Shown: piece by piece, positions 1-13,387 of the stretch
How positions within the stretch are numbered: the first letter of the stretch is position 1
How the letters are laid out: the number at the start of each line of letters is the position of its first letter
NCBI RefSeq assembly: GCF_030272615.1
Contig: NC_081410.1
Location: 260,452,437-260,516,436 of the forward strand
Direction of reading: 5' to 3'
DNA length: 64,000 bases
Origin: Cryptomeria japonica
Lineage: Eukaryota > Streptophyta > Pinopsida > Cupressales > Cupressaceae
Made by a program: the position numbers and the translations under genes
Notes under the pieces: generated by a model
What the model was told of the DNA's origin: nothing
Database searches by the model: none
What the model saw: the letters and a program-made list of their open reading frames with translations, nothing else

Positions 1-3000
1 GTAGCAACTATTTAAATCAATGATCGGACTTTAGACATAACATGTTGATAAAATGTCAATCTTCACCATCAACAGGAGCATGTTGACTTTCCAAATGCAC
101 AAAAGGTTTTCATAATAGTGGTATGACTGTGGTGAGAAACAAGAATAAATTAGTTCAAGTCTCATTATTGTTACTGTCAACAAATACCGTTTGCATAATA
201 GTAACCCATAAATGTAGTATTTCACATATAAATGATAGCAAAGGACTAGGTTCTGATTGCATGATTTTTGGCAACTGACTGACCTAGCAGGATAAACATC
301 AAAGATAATATGAAAGTAGGTCAAATACAAATCTTCATTGCTTTGATCATATGTCGGGATAGTACAACTCTAATAAGTCAAAAGATAGAACAATACAATG
401 CTTCAGGCTACAAGCACCAATAAAACATTAAGGATACAATCCCAAAACCATGAAAGGATATCAATGGACAACTTGATCTGAATTATGGATTTAGATGACA
501 ACAACTGAGTGAGAACCTGCGGTATTGTAAATTCTGTTTACAAGAACAAGAAATCATAGAATTGAAGCAAGCCAAAAAGTATTGTATTCAATTCAAAAAT
601 CCAACATATAGTAGTCCAAGGGATTCCAAGAGTCACCAACAATTCCTTGAGAATCGAAAAACCAATAGTCATATTAGGTTTATTTACATAATAAAATCTA
701 AAACTATGTAATTTTTCAAAAAACTATATAAAATTTGTCCTAACTTTAACTAGGCATAACTTTCTGCACAGGACTCGAAATTACGAGCCGTTTAACTCGT
801 TGGAAAGGTCTCCAAGAGTTGTAGGTGAAGATTTGAAAGAGAATCGCCACTTTCAAGGGCTAAAAATACCGTGAAGGCCTTCAAAATTGCCATTTACTAA
901 CATATAGAAAAACTAAAAAAATATGAAAATAATTTTTTCAACTATTTCAAATTTTCTTCTGATCACAACCATAATATTCATGAAGACCCCAAGATCACCG
1001 TCAAACCAAACAACTATAAAGAATCTAGAACATTGTCAATGGTCAAACGTCATGGTAGCATGTAGATATAGTTAGGAGGAATCATCAAAGCAATCTACAA
1101 TGAGGATATCAGTCAACGAGTTAAGACGGTGAAGGAAAATTGTATGAAAGAGATCCAAGAAATAAATATAGTCATTTTTGATAGGATATATCCCCAAGTA
1201 CATTGAAAAGAAATGATAATGCAATTATAAGACAACTAAAGACATCATCAAAGGAATAATATGATAGTAAGCTCCATGAAAGGTCTGAGACATAGAGAAA
1301 TTAGAGGAGGGTATCAAGGACATAGTGAATAGAGATTGCAAGATCACTATCAAGTCAGGACAACAAAGAGTTCAACCACATTCATAGTGACAAGGAAAAA
1401 AATTAAGTTTGTAGACCTCTTGTTAGAGGTCATAGTGTAAAAGATAGGGTTTACTGTCAAGAAAAAATCTCAGTCTTGTGGAATAACCTACAACAAAGAA
1501 AATAGACTAGTCTATGAGTCAAGTCAACCTTAAGATTGTCAAGTAATTTGAATGATAAATCCATGCAATGAAATATTAACTTGAAGCAATGAAATACAAA
1601 AAATAGTGCATAAACACTATTGATGACCACAATCTTGACATGGAGAGAATCATAAGGTCAAAATGAACACATTGAAAAGGCATAATCATATACATATAGA
1701 TAAAAGTATGACATAAAATTATTGAGATATAGATCACATTCAAGAGGCATCAAATCATGACCATGAAGCCACAATGAGAAATCATCATAGTAGAGTAGTT
1801 AGATCTCTAGGACATATGACAATATCAAAGTGCAGTCCCAATAGTAAAACAAGAAGATAATCATTCTTTTGTGATACAAAATGATACAAAGAACTAGGTC
1901 TGCAACATACGATCATAAAATATGGTCACAAAGCAGTAAACAACTTGGAAAATAGTGATAGAAGCCACGATCAAAGCAAACCCATGAGGCATATAGAAGC
2001 CATATTGATTTGATAGTGGAAAAGTAGATTAAAATATTTTGAAGACAGACTTAGGATAGTAAGAATCATAGGGATAATGCAACATCAAAGACAATCTCAG
2101 TGGCAAATCAAGTCAAAGAAGATAGCAGATCACTAGAATACAGTCTCAAGGAAAAAGTGGACAATGTTGATGACTGTGACTACAACATATGGCAATAAGA
2201 AAGCTTGCACTATCAAAAGAAAGAATTCAAAGGCATTGTAAAGATGTTTGACAATAACATATGCTTATGATAGAGCAGTGATCAATATTGATAGTGCAAG
2301 GAATATATGATAATGAGCATGAACGACATTCATGAACAAAAGATAGAGTTCTTACAAAGTCTCCATAACAATAAATCAAGTAGAAGTAAGGGACCTAAGG
2401 AAAATACCCTACTATCATGACTATAGACAAAAGGAGAATAGTTCCGTTATCAATAATCATTGTCAAAATGTAGATGTTATCATTGCCACAATATAAACGT
2501 GAAAAATAAATAAATGGAATTACCGTTAGAAAGTTTTTGTGACTGATGTCAAAGTTTTGGACAATCATAACAATCAGATGAATGGTCTTCCAAGGAGATA
2601 TAACACTTTTTAGCAACATAAAACATTGTTTATTGCAAAATCTAAAGATAAGTCTTCATTCTTCCTATTAAGGGTTATCAAGGTCATTGATACTAGTTCA
2701 AGGATCAAACCAAGGCTTGAAGGACAAAATGGTGCAAATACAATCAAGAGATGAAGTCTCAGTTACCGATAAAGATGTTTGAGATTCCTTGAGATATAAA
2801 TGAGATTAATATGGTAGATTTGAACTCTTACTGGCATTTTTGGCAAGAGTTAAGGAGCCCATTGCATGTGTATACTAGTAGACTTTAGTTTGGGGTCTTA
2901 AACTATCAATTTGAAAAATTTGTGGACCTTTTGTTTGCACAATATGAGCTATATCCAACCCCATGATGTTGGAGTTCTATCAATCAGTTTGCTAGATCCC

Positions 3001-4906
3001 AATTTATGTAATCAAGAGCATGTCATCATTTTATGGCTTGAAAAGATGGAGTTTGGAGGTGTTTGCAACAATTAGACCTTAGTTTGAGACCCCTTATGGG
3101 TTGGTCTTTAGTTGAAGCAACTTTTGAAGCAGTTAATAGTTAGTTACAAGTAGTTTTGACTCCCTTTTTGAAGGCTTTCCTTTCCATTCAACCTAAGAGG
3201 CTAATGTCATGCAAATTGAAGATGAGGTCAAGGAGGAAGACATGCAGTTCAAGTTCATCATCAACTCAAGAGCTAGAGTTAAATATCAGTCTCTTCTTCA
3301 GTCGAGAGATAAAACTCATTTGTATATATCTTTGTATCTTCTCCTCTTTTTCTTAGTTCTTTCTTCTCTACATACACACATCAGAAAATCATTGTAGCTC
3401 ATTTTGATTTCAGTATTCAAGCATTGTAACAACAAATCTTTTTTTAGTATTCAATAAAGATAGCAAATTCCTTCTCAATATATCTTGTTTCTTTATTGTC
3501 AGATGAATGATTTGATTAAAATATTGTGATTTGTCATTAAAATCCTTTATTTTGTGTCATTTATGATTTGTGAAACAAGAATTTTATAGCAAGTTAAGGT
3601 TATGTGTTGTGTTTATCTTATTTTCAATAAGTTTCATGTTGTGAAAAACTCATTTTCCTTCAAACAAACATTGAAAACTTTGAACCTTCGCATGAAACAT
3701 TGTTGAATTTCATGATCTTAGTTGAGTTGTAAGTCAGTTTTTAAGTCTTTTGAAGTTGATAAAAGGTTTAGGAAAACAAGTAGAACTAAAATAATTTAGG
3801 TGTATCACCTCCTATTAGTCATAGTTTTCAATTTAAAGTAAATCTTTCTCCCCCCTTTCTCATGCAATCAGTAGTATTTTAGGAAGTATTCATTAGGGAA
3901 CCAACCCTTTATCTGGAGGTTCATTTTCATTATAGGCAACCCACAGGCTTGAAAATCATCCCATGTTTTGTAGGATTGCTAAGTTTCAGACTTAGCATTC
4001 AGGGTGCAATCCTCATGACAACACTAATATATGAAAAAATTCTAAATGTCCCTTACCATTTTAAGTTCCTTTCTGTATCATGGGGTAATCATATGATTAT
4101 AATATTTGCAACAGGTTTTCTCATGTGATAAATTTTGAGAAGGTATAGACTTGCCAAACTTCACCGAATCATCATGAAAATGGTTATGGTAAATTTGAAC
4201 CCCTAATTTAAAGTGTTAATTTATCCTCAAGTTAAATGTGGCAATAAGGGGTACGAAGGATTGGGACTTAAGATTTGGTAATGATAAATGACAAGTATAT
4301 TTATAAATACACATGTGAATTTGTCAAGTTGATAGAAAATCAATGTTGTAATAAATGAGGTAATGCAAATAATACTTTCATGAGATTGGAAAGGTGATCG
4401 TTGAAATGCACAAAGAGTTGTTGATGAGTGAAGAAGAAGATACAAAAAGTGAGTGTAATGTAATTGATGTACTTGAGGTGACTGATGTGATAGTAGTCAT
4501 GAAGTTGCGATCTTAAGATTATACCACATGGAAGAACATTTCAAATTTGGTGATGAAAAGTCTACATTATGCAAAAGGCTAATAAAGTATCACTTTGAGT
4601 GCTTGAGTAATTGAGTGGTTGTATGCAAATTCATACTTTATTTGGTTGCATGTAACATGACAAAAATAAAAAATTGTATGAAGAGATATAGTGGCTACAT
4701 GCACTACAAGTTAGGTCCTAGCTATGATGTGAGGCTACAAGTCCTGACTGATGTGTGTGTCTGCATGTTCCTCAATACAACCTAAAGAGGAAAAAGGAAA
4801 ATGAATGAAAATTCATGTAGTATGATCATGTGATGTCTAGAATGACTTATTCAGATGTAATAGATACATGTAAACCATATGGTTCATCTGCAGATTGCAT
4901 GTGAGC
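1..4906. other. Gene-free AT-rich region, probable old repeat remnants
   Basis: No open frame here shows a recognisable domain; the longest are under 100 codons and have no family motif. The stretch around 3290-3480 resembles the promoter-to-polyadenylation part of an LTR: pyrimidine-rich runs, a TATATA-like stretch near 3321 and an AATAAA at about 3453. I could not find matching termini, so I do not define an element. The remainder is A-rich on the plus strand without clear internal repeats. Confidence 0.5.
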
Positions 4907-5289
4907 TTAGTGATCAAGTGTTGGTGGTGGTGTGGAAATGTTATCATCAGATGGAGTGGATGACAATGGAGAGTCGAAGGGTGAAATGAATTGTTGGTGC
5001 AAGTGGAGTAAAAATTTCTCCTTATCTAGCGGTTTCTTGTACAATTTGAGTATGTGCCCAATTACCATTAATGAGAAATGATCTGGATCTATGGTAGTGA
5101 GCCGAGTAGCTCCATTTGGAAACACTTGTTGAATTTCATAGGGCCCTAACCATCTCTATAGTTTTACCTTATGTTCCTTGTACTTTGAACCATATAATAG
5201 TGCCCAATCCCCTTCATTAAATTCCTTTGTCTTTATCTATAATTGATCATGCGTCATTTATTCCTTTGTTTATGAACAATCTCTATATG
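4907..5289 (-). pseudogene. Ty3/gypsy integrase C-terminal module (fragment)
   Basis: On the minus strand this encodes the end of a retrotransposon integrase. Visible motifs are NEGDWALLYGSKY, RWLGPYEI (the GPY/F-type module) and GHILKLYKKP, the usual closing block of the C-terminal domain, followed by a short tail rich in Ser, Pro and Asp. A stop sits before RWLGPYEI and a small frame disturbance lies near 5255. The preceding integrase core lies at 9873-10330 on the same strand; the two parts are separated only by the solo-LTR-like insert, and the reading frame runs on across that joint. The module normally helps integrase bind target DNA or chromatin. Lineage within Ty3/gypsy is uncertain (Athila- or Tat-related). 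Confidence 0.7.
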
Positions 5290-6342
5290 TGTCATGCCCA
5301 AACTTTTGGACAAAAAACACAACAGTTATTTTTTGAACACTTAATTACTTGCGACCTATGCTTAATTAGATGTGACAACTTAACAAGTTGTACTAAACGA
5401 AATCTTTATTGATATTAAAATGGGTTTCTAAAGTGAGTGATTGATTAAAATTTAACTAGAAGTCTTAGGTTTCAATTTTAACTCCTATGCGATAGGATTA
5501 GATTTTTACTTGCATAACCATTACGACAATCTACTATTATCAAAACAGAATAAATTAATTTTATAAGGACACTATCCTTTTTGATATTAAATAAATTTGC
5601 TCAAATGTCCCTTCCATTTTAGTTATATTTAATAATATTTAAATAGCCCAATTTCTACTAAATTGACATTAATACAATTTCTCGAATCAATATCAATTAT
5701 TTAATATCAAGTTTCTCCAATCATTGATATTATAATCTCTTCATTTATAACTTAATTAATTCTTAAATCTATTAATTCAATATTAACACGATTTCAATGT
5801 ATTAATATTAATTAATTGAGCAAATAAAATTAAATTGCCAAACGTTATTATAATAATTAAATTATTTAATAAAAGGTTCCACTAGGGTTAAATAAGTTCG
5901 CAAGATCAGTCCATTAACTTATTTTAGAAAAGTATATTATTCCACTACAATATCCTCTCACTAAATCAATAATAATCATTTGATAACCTTCATTAAATTA
6001 TTCCAACTAATGTATACCATTTGAATTTCCAAAATGTATTTTTATAACTTAAATAAGCCTCGAATCCATTAAATCAATATTATTCCAAGTTCAGTGTATT
6101 AACATTAATTAATAGAGCGAATGAAAATAAAGCTTTTGAATTAAACTAATTAAGTTAACCTAATCGAAATATTATTTGCTTAATAAAATTCATTTCTTTT
6201 TTTAAAGTGGAATTTAATCCCCCTTTTAGATATTAAATATCAACTATTTAATATTTGACCAATATTGACCTCATAGTTTAAAATAACCATTTTACTTTTT
6301 TTTTTTTTAGTTTCCAATATTAAAATTTACAAATGAAATTTA

Positions 6343-6421
6343 ACTTATATATATATATATATATATATATATGATTATTGGCATATATATATAAATGAAA
6401 TTTAACTCATACATACATACA

Positions 6422-6457
<36 letters not shown>

Positions 6458-6490
6458 TATATATCTATATATATATATATATATATGATT
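6343..6490. repeat. TA and CATA microsatellites
   Basis: Two TA runs (about 6348-6372 and 6450-6486) flank a CATA tetranucleotide run at about 6411-6450. They lie inside the solo LTR. Confidence 0.9.
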
Positions 6491-6784
6491 ATTAATATAA
6501 TTGCCTATTATATAGGTTCCATATAAAAACATTAACCCCAATAACAATTGAAGAAATAATCTTCTTCCTAATAATTAACTATATGGGATTTTTCCCCATT
6601 TCAAATTTCCCCCTCTTTTTATTATTATATTACTTTCTTGAACCCTAACTAGGGTTTGTCTTATTCTTATAACTTAATCCTCATTCTATCTTTCCAATTT
6701 CTAATTTCTAACCCTAACCCAAACTTGGGTTAGGGTTTCTTGTTCTAACATATCTTTCTTATTTTTGTTTGTGTTTGTGTGCAG

Positions 6785-7075
6785 GTGATCATGGCGGCGG
6801 AGGAGGCCACGCATGGTAGTGGAGGCACATAGAGGGAACCACGCCATGGCAGAGGAGGAGGTGGTGGAAGGGAGGTGACACCTTAAGGTGGGGGGGGCAC
6901 CGAAGGGAGCAGCGACGGGTTTGCAGAGTGGGGCAGTTCATAGGGGTTGCGGGGAGGGGGGTGGTCCGCCGAGGCAGCCACACCCACAGTCGCAAGGTTG
7001 CCCCTACAGCTATGGGCGGCCATGGCCCTCACAGCCCTGTCAACAAGGGCCGACCTAGTGGGGAACACAATCACC
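6785..7075. other. GC-rich island inside the solo LTR
   Basis: About 290 bp of strongly GC-rich sequence in an otherwise AT-rich LTR. It starts just after a pyrimidine-rich stretch ending GTGTGCAG, which looks like a splice acceptor, followed by an ATG at 6791 and GGCGG repeats. Frames are open only briefly and show no family motif. It could be a 5' untranslated or promoter-proximal part of the LTR, or a captured host exon. I do not call a gene. Confidence 0.45.
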
Positions 7076-7124
7076 ATTTTTTTTAATCTTTTATTTATTT
7101 ATTTTAATTTTAAAGGGCAGTTTC

Positions 7125-7125
<1 letters not shown>

Positions 7126-7172
<47 letters not shown>
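7126..7172. repeat. TA microsatellite
   Basis: A nearly pure TA run immediately before the tandem array that follows. Confidence 0.9.
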
Positions 7173-7176
<4 letters not shown>

Positions 7177-7180
7177 AAAA

Positions 7181-7618
7181 GGCATAAGTAAAGTTCAGGG
7201 AATAAATTCCAAATATATTTATATTTTTTATACATTTATATATATATTTATATAAATGTGTATATAAGTAAAGTTTAGGGAATAAATTCCAAATATATTT
7301 ATATTTTTTATACATTTATATATATATTTATATAAATGTGTATATATATATATATATGGCATAAGTAAAGTCCAGGGAATAAATTCCAAATATATTTATA
7401 TTTTTTATACATTTATATATATATTTATATAAATGTGTATATAAGTAAAGTTCAGGGAATAAATTCTATATTTTTTATACATTTATATATATATTTATAT
7501 AAATGTATATATATATATAAGGCATAAGTAAAGTTCAGGGAATAAATTCCAAATATATTTATATTTTTTATACATTTATATATATATTTATATAAATGTG
7601 TATATATATATATATATG
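7181..7618. repeat. Five-copy AT-rich tandem repeat (80-97 bp units)
   Basis: Units begin with AGTAAAGTTCAGGGAATAAA at about 7187, 7267, 7364, 7444 and 7527, each followed by a TATATTTATA-rich segment. Periods are 80, 97, 80 and 83 bp; length differences come from TA-run expansion between units. The copies are close to identical outside the TA runs, so the array is recent relative to its host LTR. Confidence 0.85.
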
Positions 7619-9872
7619 CACATTATATTTATATTTATATTTAAATAATCTGATTTGTTAAATCAGAGTATAAAATGTTGCAATGTATTTGCATAGGTTA
7701 AATAATCCATTCTTTTAAATTAGAATACTAAATGTTATAAATATTTCTGTACAATTTTAAATGATGCTATCGTTTTAGTCAAAATATTAATGCATGTAAA
7801 ATCTTGATTTAAATGCAAATGAACTCTTTATTTTTAAAAAACTAGATGCAACATATATCTTGTTAGATTTACCCTTTAACAACAGATTAGATTGATGCCA
7901 CATAATGGGTATTTAGAATATAAAACTTACATGTATATTTATATATTTAAATCTGCACTATTAGTTTCTCTTACACTAACTTAGAACATGTATGATAAAT
8001 AAACAAAATAGAATAAATCTTGTTTTCTTTTAGTAACATATAGTTTCATGTTTGATTTAAAATAACAATATCTAGATTTACAATATTTTCTACTTCTACC
8101 TGCATTTTCAAATTAGGAAATATAGCAGTAATAATTTTATTTACAACTGCAACTAACTTTTATCTAATTTTCTCTCTCTCTCTCTCTCTTTTTTTATCAA
8201 TAACAGCAAGATAAAATAACAACAAGATGAAATGCATTATTAATGATAAGTCTAAGATATCTATTTATTTTTCCTTTCTATCTGAACTTCATAAGCAAAT
8301 AATTCATTTCTATTTAAAAGTGACTACTCTAGTAACATTTAACGCTGGATTTCTTTTTTTTTCGATAACACTTAGAAACAAAATATAATATCATTCTAAA
8401 TCTTTTTTTTTTTTTTTTTTTCAAGTAACTATATTACTTAAAGAAATAATCCAAAAATCTATTCTTCTCCTTGCAAGAATACATACTTCAAAATAAATGC
8501 ATCTTTATTACATGGTATAACAAATCCAATAGTTACATTTAGTACATCATAGTTTCTATTGTACAAATAGGTAAATAACAAAATCTAGCCTCTCATTTCT
8601 ACTAAATGAGGGCTTGCCAAATACATGTATTTTATTTTTGCAACTAAATAAAAATAAACAATAGGATCAACCATAGCTTCCTTTCCAAACCTTTCCCAAT
8701 CAAACCTGCAATAAAATTTGTAGGTTGTGACCATGGAGGCTCACCTCCCAACCTAGGCTTACAAGAAGCCATCCCCGAGCTAGGAGAACCAAGTCTAAAT
8801 GGGATACACACAATCAATACACATACAAGCAAGAAAAAATCAAAACATTAACACTCCCAACCCAAGGATAAACAACATCACTTATGTGACTTTTCAAGTG
8901 GGGTGAAGGTGGACCAAATACTCAGAGGATAATTATGCAAGAATAGAAGAACATAATACCATTACAAGGCTACCAAGAAAACATCCATAAGTTCCAAACT
9001 TGTCCCAACAATTCCTTATGTCCCCCAAGGCATACAAGCCAACAAACTCCCCTTAGCATAAACAAACACTATGCAACAAGGGTCCCATAATCCCTTGTGT
9101 ATCACTCTCTTCCAAAGAGAGCCTCTACACTCTTAGGCTGTCAAACAACCCTTCACCCCAAGGCCACTCTACCCTCCCAAGGGTGAGTTTGGCTTTAAAA
9201 ACTCCCAAAACAATAACATAAAAACTCAATAACATAAACACATAGGGAATAAATCAACATCTTCCTCAACATACTAAGAAATCAACAATGGAAAAACAAC
9301 TACAACAGACAATCTTTTCAAATACAAAGCAACATACATGAGATAGTAAACCAACGAACCTTAAATCTGCCAAAAGGATGAATAGAAGTTGTAGGAGAGC
9401 TGCCCAATCCACTTACTTTTTCTTCACAAGACTTAGCCATAAACTTCCCAATCCAAGACCAATTTCTCAGGAAAATCTATGTCTCCAAAAATGGAGAGTG
9501 GGTCATCAAACTTCTCCCTCCCAAACCATTCCCTAAGAAGACACTCCTCACTCTTTCCAATCCCCATGGAACTCAATCATTAATATGACATGCATCCATG
9601 TTTTTTAATATCATAATGAAGTACTACAAATTCTGAGATAGCTAACATACGTCATATCAAGATTATCAAATCAGTGGATCATATAGGATCTAAATCCATA
9701 ACACATCAAAATGTGCACCGCAAGGTAAAATGATTCCATAACCTGGTTCAATTATTTTTCCCACTAATCTATCCATTTAACATAGCCCATCTTATTGAAT
9801 TATAGCATTTATTAATATAGTCAACCATGGTCAACTAAGTTAACCAGAGCTTGATTGGGGAGGGGCTCTACA

Positions 9873-10330
9873 GTATGTTAAATGGCTTCCATTCACATCT
9901 CATCAAGTGAATTTAGCTGATGTAACTTGTCCTTTTGTTCTTGATCAAGATTCATTTTTAATTCAACTTCCTTCCTCAATGTTCTGTACTCAAATTCAAT
10001 AGGAATGATTTCGTTCATACCTTAGATAAGCTCATAGTGTGTGAACCCTATGGTTCGTATTCCATGTTCTATATTCCCAAACTGATTTAGGAAATCTAGC
10101 AACCCAATCTCTTTTATGCACTTGAACTATGTTATTTAGAATTGATTCAAGTTCTTTATTTGTTACCTCAACCTATCCATTTGATTGTGGGTGGTAAGGT
10201 GTTCATTGCTTATGTCTTTCACAAATTGAGCAAATAAATCGGAAGTAAATTGTAGACCCTGATCTATTACTATCTTATTTATGCCACCCATAAATTGTCT
10301 TATTTATTCTATGATTTGTGGAACCTTTTC
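9873..10330 (-). pseudogene. Ty3/gypsy integrase core (fragment)
   Basis: On the minus strand a degenerate integrase catalytic core is readable: GINKIVIDQGLQFTSDLF (the second catalytic Asp region), then NEHLTTHNQMDR where intact relatives have the TPYHPQxxGQ-E block, then HYELI.GMNEIIPIEFEYR and LNSLDEM. Several in-frame stops interrupt it and the catalytic Glu context is damaged, so it is non-functional. It continues into 5289-4907 once the insert at 5290-9872 is removed. The upstream part (RNase H, reverse transcriptase) is not found beyond 10330, so the copy is truncated. Confidence 0.65.
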
Positions 10331-13220
10331 CATATTTATAATGTTAATCAAATACATTTATAAACATTACCTTGATCATGTGAAACATTAACTATAATTA
10401 ATGATGTTTGATATGCATTTGTATGTTTAGCTAGTTAAATCTAATTTGTGATAATATAATATTATAAATGGTTATTATTAAATGTAAATTATTCTAGAAG
10501 GATTAACATTTTTTTGTGAGAGATTTAAGTCATTCATGTAGTTGAAAATAAGAAGAGACACATTGACAATTGACAAATGAATCTATTGATTGCAAGTGTA
10601 GAAAAAGTCAAAAAGCCATTTTTAGTAAAACAAGCATATCTCCTTTGTTTATCAACAACATTCAGATCTTCAAAATTATTTGGAAATATTAAAAGGAGAA
10701 AAGGCCTAGAAAATATTTTGGAGAGATTCATAATAGTTAAGGAGCAATATTTGCTAGAAGTTGACTTAGATAAAAGTGACAGGATTAGACACGACAATTA
10801 AGGAATGAGTTATAGTTCAGTTTGGACTCTTCCACCTTTTGTTGTTCTCATGGATTTGGAGTTATTATAGGTAATAATAGAGAATCTTGTGGAAACAATA
10901 TAATGACTCATAAATGATTATGACATATTTGGTGCATATTTTGAACCATGATTGTATTTTGATGTTGTAAGAGTTTGAAGAGGAGTAGATCACTCTCAAA
11001 TCATTTTGGTTTGGTCTTTAATCAATTATGGATAGAATACGTCATCTCCTTATTATCATGGGAGAATTAACAAGTGTTGTAATTTGTTTAAGATTTGTAA
11101 TTAATACAACTCTCAAGCCTTGTGTATAAATCTGAGATCCCTTTTGGGTTGAGAGAGAGAGTAACCAGTTAGTGCTAGTCTTTTTAGTAGTGTTTTTGTT
11201 CAATCAACAAGTCTAATATAAGTCCACGCAATATCTTTGATTTACTATAAGAATATTATTTTGGAAATGAAGCTTGTATATTGAAGATTAAATACTAATC
11301 GCTAAGATTAAAGCTACTCAAGTAAGGGCTTCTTGAGGTATTGTGACTCTATAGTAATTTAGATTGTTATTTAATATGTTTAAGTGTTGGTGATGGGTTG
11401 TTTAGAATAGGCTGTTTTGCAACATAGTTAATTCTACTAGTTATATAATAGTCAACCTAAAGCAATTGTTCTGTTAATTAATCAATCAGCTTGTAGACAC
11501 TATTGTGTAGTTAGATTTCTTTCTAGATTTTTTTATCTTTCAATTTAGTTTATTACTTTCGGTTAATTTTCTATGCACATAGATAGAACAATGTAGAAGG
11601 TTTCCCTAGTGCACAAATAGCACCAACATCATCCAAGAAGAAACGTCTGTAGTTGATAATTAAATGAGCCTCTACTTTAGGACATTAGGTTACTCTGTGT
11701 GGGATTAGTTGCCCAACTAAGTTGAGTGCATTGAGTTACTACACCAATCTTTTGTACTTAGTGGACATTAGTCATTTTTTATGCTATTATCGGGGATGTT
11801 GTCAAGCAATGAGAGTCTCTAGATTTCTTAAATGCTTTTTCTTATTTTCCTAGAACCATAGTTTTTATTTAAGGCACTCAGGGTTGTCATAAATTTTGCA
11901 AGGTGATAAAATTAGATCTAGCAACATAAAAAATTGGTTTTTGGATCCATGAAGCACAATAACTAGAAGCCAATAATATTACCAATGAGTTTGAAATTCA
12001 ATGAAGACATGTTCTCTAGAATCATAAAGGAATTTTGTTCATGTATCAATGACATGGTGTTGGTTTATGAGGAGGCAAATGAAGACAACTTTGTTTTGCA
12101 AAATGAAGAAGTTAACCTACACAAGGTTGTTGATTAAGATGAATGTGATGTCAAATAAGAATTCTTACTTCAAGAAGAGATGCCATAAAGCCAAAATCGG
12201 TTCTCTCATGCATAAAAGTAAATAAGATATTGAAGAAAAACATTTTTGGGATGAATTATACTTATTTTTCTCAAATTTGGATCTAAACCAATATCTTTGA
12301 TGAGAAAAATCATGATAATAGTGCAAAAAAAATCTATGTTTTTGTCAAATCAATCACACAAAATGAACTTTACAAATAAAAAAAAGGATAAAGAAGCAAC
12401 CCATCATCAAAAAACCAACAAGGAGAATTTAAAATTTGTTGTTTCGCGAGGATGTCCTATCAAACATATAGTTAAGAAGGAGGAAAACAAATTTTAACAA
12501 GTTATACTTGCACCTGAGTATGAAGTTGCAGTAGAAGATGAAGTTGAATATGCAGTTGCAAAGAAGAATGGTTTTAGCTTACTTATGCACTTCAAAACAA
12601 TAGTATATATGGTCAAAATGAAGTAGCAAGTGACTTTTTTTTAATGTATTTCCAAAATTATTGTAGTTGTTCACTAAGTTCTATTGACGATGCAACTCTC
12701 TTTGGTTGCTCATAAATATGCGAAGCATTGTACATTGCTAACAAAAGGAAGCTGTTGTACAGAACCAATCAATGGTTTTGTTTTATGGTTAATGTAGGGT
12801 TTTTATTCAATAAGTGTTGTTACACAATGTCTTATATGTCTTTTTCTTTGATTTTCAAAGCATAGTTAGTTAGGTGTTGTCTAGTGTAGTTGGTTTCCTA
12901 GTTCTTCTTGTTTAAATGATCATTTTGAGTTGCGCATAGTTGGTTGGTTGGTTGGCCATATTTAAAGATTGCTTATCTTTTAAGATCACAAGTCATGTCT
13001 TCAATTTTGAGAGAGCTATGGCATATGTTTTCAAAAGGTTCCCATTAGGTAATTAGTTTGTCATGGATTAGAAAATGTCTATCAAAAAGATGTTGTCCAA
13101 TTGATCTACTCATGTTCTATTTAATGATAAATGTACAATATATAAATTTGTATTAAAAGTTATTGGATGGAGAGAATTTTCTATAGTAACTGGTCAAGAA
13201 GTTTTCAACAATTTTCTAGG
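10331..13220. other. No gene recognised; degenerate repeat DNA
   Basis: No frame carries a recognisable domain. Around 11120-11200 there is an LTR- or promoter-like patch (GTATAAATC followed by GAGAGAGAG). Around 12000-12560 short Glu- and Lys-rich frames with many stops look like a decayed polyprotein or spacer, without enough left to name. Confidence 0.45.
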
Positions 13221-13387
13221 TTGCCCATAATAACTGTTGTGTTATTGAAGAATCCACCCATAGCAAATATTGTGTGATTAGACAATCCACCCACAACAAC
13301 TGATGTGTGATCAAACAATCTACCCATAACAATTGACATGTGTTTAAATAGTTCATTTTCAACAACTAATAGAATATTTATAACAAC
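13221..13387. repeat. Degenerate 33-34 bp tandem repeat, about 5 copies
   Basis: Units share CACCCATAACAA followed by TGTGTGATTAGACAATC-like sequence, starting near 13221, 13255, 13288, 13321 and 13354. Later copies are more diverged. No coding role is seen. Confidence 0.7.

Larger units (their letters stand above)
5290..9872 (-). mobile_element. Solo LTR (probable), about 4.6 kb, inserted in an integrase relic
   Basis: The segment begins TGTCATGCCC and ends GGGGCTCTACA. It is flanked by atatg (5285-5289) and gtatg (9873-9877), a 5-bp target duplication with one mismatch. No gag or pol homology lies inside. Removing it joins two parts of one integrase. Length and termini resemble the LTRs of element D (TGTAATGCCC...CACTACA, about 4.5 kb), suggesting a distant Tekay/Del-type relative, read as minus by analogy. 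I saw no obvious body-wide similarity to D's LTR, so the family assignment is inference. Alternative: a very degraded complete element. Confidence 0.6.

Noticed and set aside
11120-11200. Gene promoter with TATA
   Set aside because: No coding sequence follows; more likely a relic of an LTR.
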